From Bacillota bacterium (GTDB lineage: Bacteria; Bacillota_C; Negativicutes; JAEYSJ01), in the NCBI GenBank assembly GCA_023434855.1, contig JAEYSJ010000246.1, positions 1 to 7,715 on the forward strand: 7,715 nt of DNA, written 5' to 3'. Under the pieces are notes generated by a model. The model ran no database searches and was not told where the DNA came from. It saw nothing but the letters and a program-made list of their open reading frames with translations. The translations under genes were made by a program, and so were the position numbers. Below are positions 5,752 to 7,715 of this stretch, in pieces. Every line of letters begins with the position of its first letter. Positions within the stretch are counted from its first letter, which is position 1.

Positions 5752-7596
5752 ATGATTTATTTGCTGCATTTATTCAAGCGGAGCTGCATGGCGCTGCTGG
5801 TCTTTTTGCTTTTGCTGCCGGCTGTATCGGTATACGCTTCTCCTGATATTATGCCTGTGGATAAAATTCAACCAGGCATGCTTGGAATAGGAAAAACCGT
5901 AGTTTCAGGGACTAAAATTGAAGATTTTGACGTTGAAGTACTTAGTGTTATGAAGGATAAAGGCCCGACAGGCGACTTGATATTAGTGAGGGTTTCCGGT
6001 GATGTTATTGACCGTACCGGCGGCATAGTCCAGGGTATGAGCGGCAGCCCGGTATATATTGACGGTAAACTGGTTGGCGCCGTTGCGTTTGGCTGGCCCT
6101 TTACCGATCATAAAGTAGGTATGGTTACACCAATCGCCGACATGCTGAAGTTGTGGGACATAAAGGATTCCGCCAAGACAGCTGCGGTTGATGAAACACA
6201 AGCACAAGCAGCCAGCAGTCCTGACATGGAGCAGGAGGCTACACCATTAATGGTTTCAGGCTTTAGCCAACAGTCGCTGGCTATGCTCAAAGAAAAACTT
6301 ACTCCCTTTCATTTAGTTCCTTATGCCGTAGGGGAAACGTCGCAGGATGTACAATCCGGCCCGTTGGAACCCGGCAGCCCGATTGGTGTGCAGCTTATTA
6401 GCGGTGATGTTAATATGAGTGCTCTTGGCACGGTAACATATGTTGAAGGCAATAAAGTGTTAGCTTTCGGACATCCCTTCCTTAAAAAGGGTAACGCCAA
6501 TTACCTAATGACCAATGCCTATATTTTTACTACTGTGCAAGGCATGGAAAATGGGTTTAAGGTCGGTACAACCGGTCAGATTATTGGCACGATTAATCAG
6601 GACCGGGGATCAGGTATCGCCGGCGAAACCGGCAGGTATCCTTCAATTATTCCGTTACGCATTACAGTAACCGATAACAATCTTGGCCGGACGCAGGATT
6701 TAGCGGCACATGTTGTTCAGGATGAACAATTATCACCGGTATTGACTGCCACTACTATCGCCAATGCTATGGAAAAAACCATGGATAGAACGGGTGCCGG
6801 CACTGCCAGGATAAGTTTTGAGATTAGCGCCCGCAATATGCCTGGCGAAGTCTTAAAACGCGAAAATATGTTTTACAGTCCGGCAAATATCGGCGAAGGT
6901 GTAATAGGCGAATTTTTAGAAGCCATGGCTATGTTGGCCGGCAACCAGTACAATCCTGTTGATATTATGGACGTGAAAGTTAATGTCAGTGTTGATGAAG
7001 AACGCCATACCGCCAGTATTTCTGAGGCCAGGGCGAGTGCGTCAACTGTCAAACCGGGTGACAAGATTGATATATCGGTGCAATTGAAGCCTTATCGCGG
7101 GGAAACGATTACCCGGGTAGTCAATTACACCATACCCAAAAATCAACCGGCAGGTCCTATGATCCTGGAGGTGCGCGGCGGGGGTATGGTCCCCTTAATT
7201 CAGCTGCTTAAACGGCAAGGTCTGGATGGAGATCTGCTCAAAGCACAAAAGGGCAATCCTAAAAGCAAAACGAAATCCTTTGATAGTACAATTAAGGAAT
7301 TCACTGACCGCGACCGCAACAATGATATCGTAGTCGAGATTTTTGATACTAGTCTGCTTACTCTGGGCGGGAATGTCCAGCCGAAAGAAACCCAAAATAT
7401 CCAGTTGGACGCTGAGTCTGAAGCTAAAACAGATGGCAAGCCCAAAAAGGGAGCTAATCCTGCGCAGTTAACAGCTGATTTGGATAATACCTCTGGCACT
7501 GGTCCGGACAAAGGTAAGAGCTATCTTACCACTGACTATATCATTGACGGCGATTACCAGGTAACAGTGAATGTAATAAAAGACGATACGAAATAA
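5752..7596 (+). CDS. Exported SpoIVB-type (S55) peptidase-domain protein, motifs in permuted order
   Basis: The 614-residue product has a signal peptide (about 1-29, LLVFLLLLPAVSVYA) and then two blocks that resemble the S55 serine peptidase SpoIVB. Block one (about 34-136) has PGMLGIGKTVVSGTKIEDFD, TGGIVQGMSGSPVYIDGKLV with the probable nucleophile Ser97, and VTPIADML. Block two (about 224-292) has LGTVTYVEGNKVLAFGHPFL with probable catalytic His241, and GTINQDRGSGIAG. In SpoIVB the His block comes first, so the order is swapped here. The catalytic Asp is not certain (Asp84 and Asp87 are candidates). The C-terminal 300 residues are beta-rich and unassigned, with a polar Lys/Asp-rich stretch at about 495-590. 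AGG directly abuts the ATG at 5752, too close for good initiation; TTG at 5761 is better spaced from AGAAAGG and is a real alternative. An upstream ATG at 5710 would overlap the previous gene. Confidence 0.88.
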   Translation: MIYLLHLFKRSCMALLVFLLLLPAVSVYASPDIMPVDKIQPGMLGIGKTVVSGTKIEDFDVEVLSVMKDKGPTGDLILVRVSGDVIDRTGGIVQGMSGSPVYIDGKLVGAVAFGWPFTDHKVGMVTPIADMLKLWDIKDSAKTAAVDETQAQAASSPDMEQEATPLMVSGFSQQSLAMLKEKLTPFHLVPYAVGETSQDVQSGPLEPGSPIGVQLISGDVNMSALGTVTYVEGNKVLAFGHPFLKKGNANYLMTNAYIFTTVQGMENGFKVGTTGQIIGTINQDRGSGIAGETGRYPSIIPLRITVTDNNLGRTQDLAAHVVQDEQLSPVLTATTIANAMEKTMDRTGAGTARISFEISARNMPGEVLKRENMFYSPANIGEGVIGEFLEAMAMLAGNQYNPVDIMDVKVNVSVDEERHTASISEARASASTVKPGDKIDISVQLKPYRGETITRVVNYTIPKNQPAGPMILEVRGGGMVPLIQLLKRQGLDGDLLKAQKGNPKSKTKSFDSTIKEFTDRDRNNDIVVEIFDTSLLTLGGNVQPKETQNIQLDAESEAKTDGKPKKGANPAQLTADLDNTSGTGPDKGKSYLTTDYIIDGDYQVTVNVIKDDTK

Positions 7597-7598
7597 AG

Positions 7599-7630
7599 AA
7601 ATACATCCCTTCGGGGATGTATTTTCTTTT
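7599..7630 (+). terminator. Intrinsic terminator with UUCG tetraloop
   Basis: AAATACATCCC (7599-7609) pairs with GGGATGTATTT (7614-7624) in an 11-bp perfect stem closed by the stable C(UUCG)G tetraloop, and the T-rich run TTTTCTTTT follows (7622-7630, its start being part of the stem). It begins 2 bases after the stop codon of the S55-domain gene and ends that transcript. The A-run before the stem makes it potentially active in both directions. Confidence 0.93.
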
Positions 7631-7698
7631 ATAATATGCTTACTGTGATAAAATGAACAATAGTAAGTTGGGAACGTAGCAGGAGATACAAGTAATAT

Positions 7699-7715
7699 TA
7701 ACACCCTCTGTGTCC
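7699..7715. repeat. Start of a second copy of the CACAGAGGG-type repeat, cut by the window end
   Basis: TAACACCCTCTGTGTCC at the window end matches TAACCCCCTCTGCGTCC at 3842-3858 in 15 of 17 positions and has the same orientation. The preceding bases (7632-7698) are AT-rich and show no gene; a weak inverted repeat, CTTACT (7639-7644) and AGTAAG (7662-7667), lies there. Only the first part of the copy is inside the window, so its full extent cannot be judged. Confidence 0.5.

Noticed and set aside
7639..7667. Second terminator from the CTTACT / AGTAAG inverted repeat
   Set aside because: The 6-bp AT-rich stem with a 17-base loop and no T-run is too weak, and a strong terminator lies just upstream.
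7681..7715. A new gene starting after AGGAG at 7681
   Set aside because: No ATG, GTG or TTG follows at a suitable distance and the sequence runs into the repeat copy.

Overview
The window reads as part of the chromosome of a motile bacterium with two membranes and a Firmicutes-like style of gene signals, most likely a member of the Negativicutes (the Sporomusa/Pelosinus type). The reasons are strong AGGAGG-like ribosome binding sites, moderate GC content, an S55 (SpoIVB-type) peptidase domain of a family first known from spore formers, and genes for the flagellar L and P rings (FlgH, FlgI), which make sense only in a cell with an outer membrane. The taxonomic call is inference and no single residue proves it.

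Bases 1-3565 are the distal part of a flagellar basal-body operon, all on the + strand and closely packed: the 3' end of flgG (distal rod), flgA (P-ring chaperone), flgH (L ring), flgI (P ring) and a short flgJ-type gene that encodes only the rod-binding domain. A strong intrinsic terminator overlapping the flgJ stop codon ends the operon. A second, weaker hairpin sits between flgH and flgI. FlgH has an ordinary signal peptide and no cysteine, so it cannot carry the lipid anchor of the classical L-ring protein.

Bases 3566-3919 hold no convincing gene. They carry a G-rich interspersed repeat made of roughly 9-base units such as CACAGAGGG, present as two direct copies and one inverted copy, with a possible promoter inside. 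The last 17 bases of the window look like the start of another copy in the same orientation as the inverted one, so repeats of one family bracket the second half of the window.

Bases 3920-7596 hold three + strand genes for exported or membrane-anchored proteins: an AMIN-domain phosphodiester glycosidase (NAGPA family), a 103-residue membrane-anchored protein with a biotinyl/lipoyl-like fold but no modifiable lysine, and a 614-residue S55-domain protein whose GMSGSP and GH motifs come in the opposite order from SpoIVB. The last two genes are 7 bases apart and end at a UUCG-loop terminator, so they form a small unit. The block looks like a cell-envelope module. What its members do together is unknown and not proven by the sequence.
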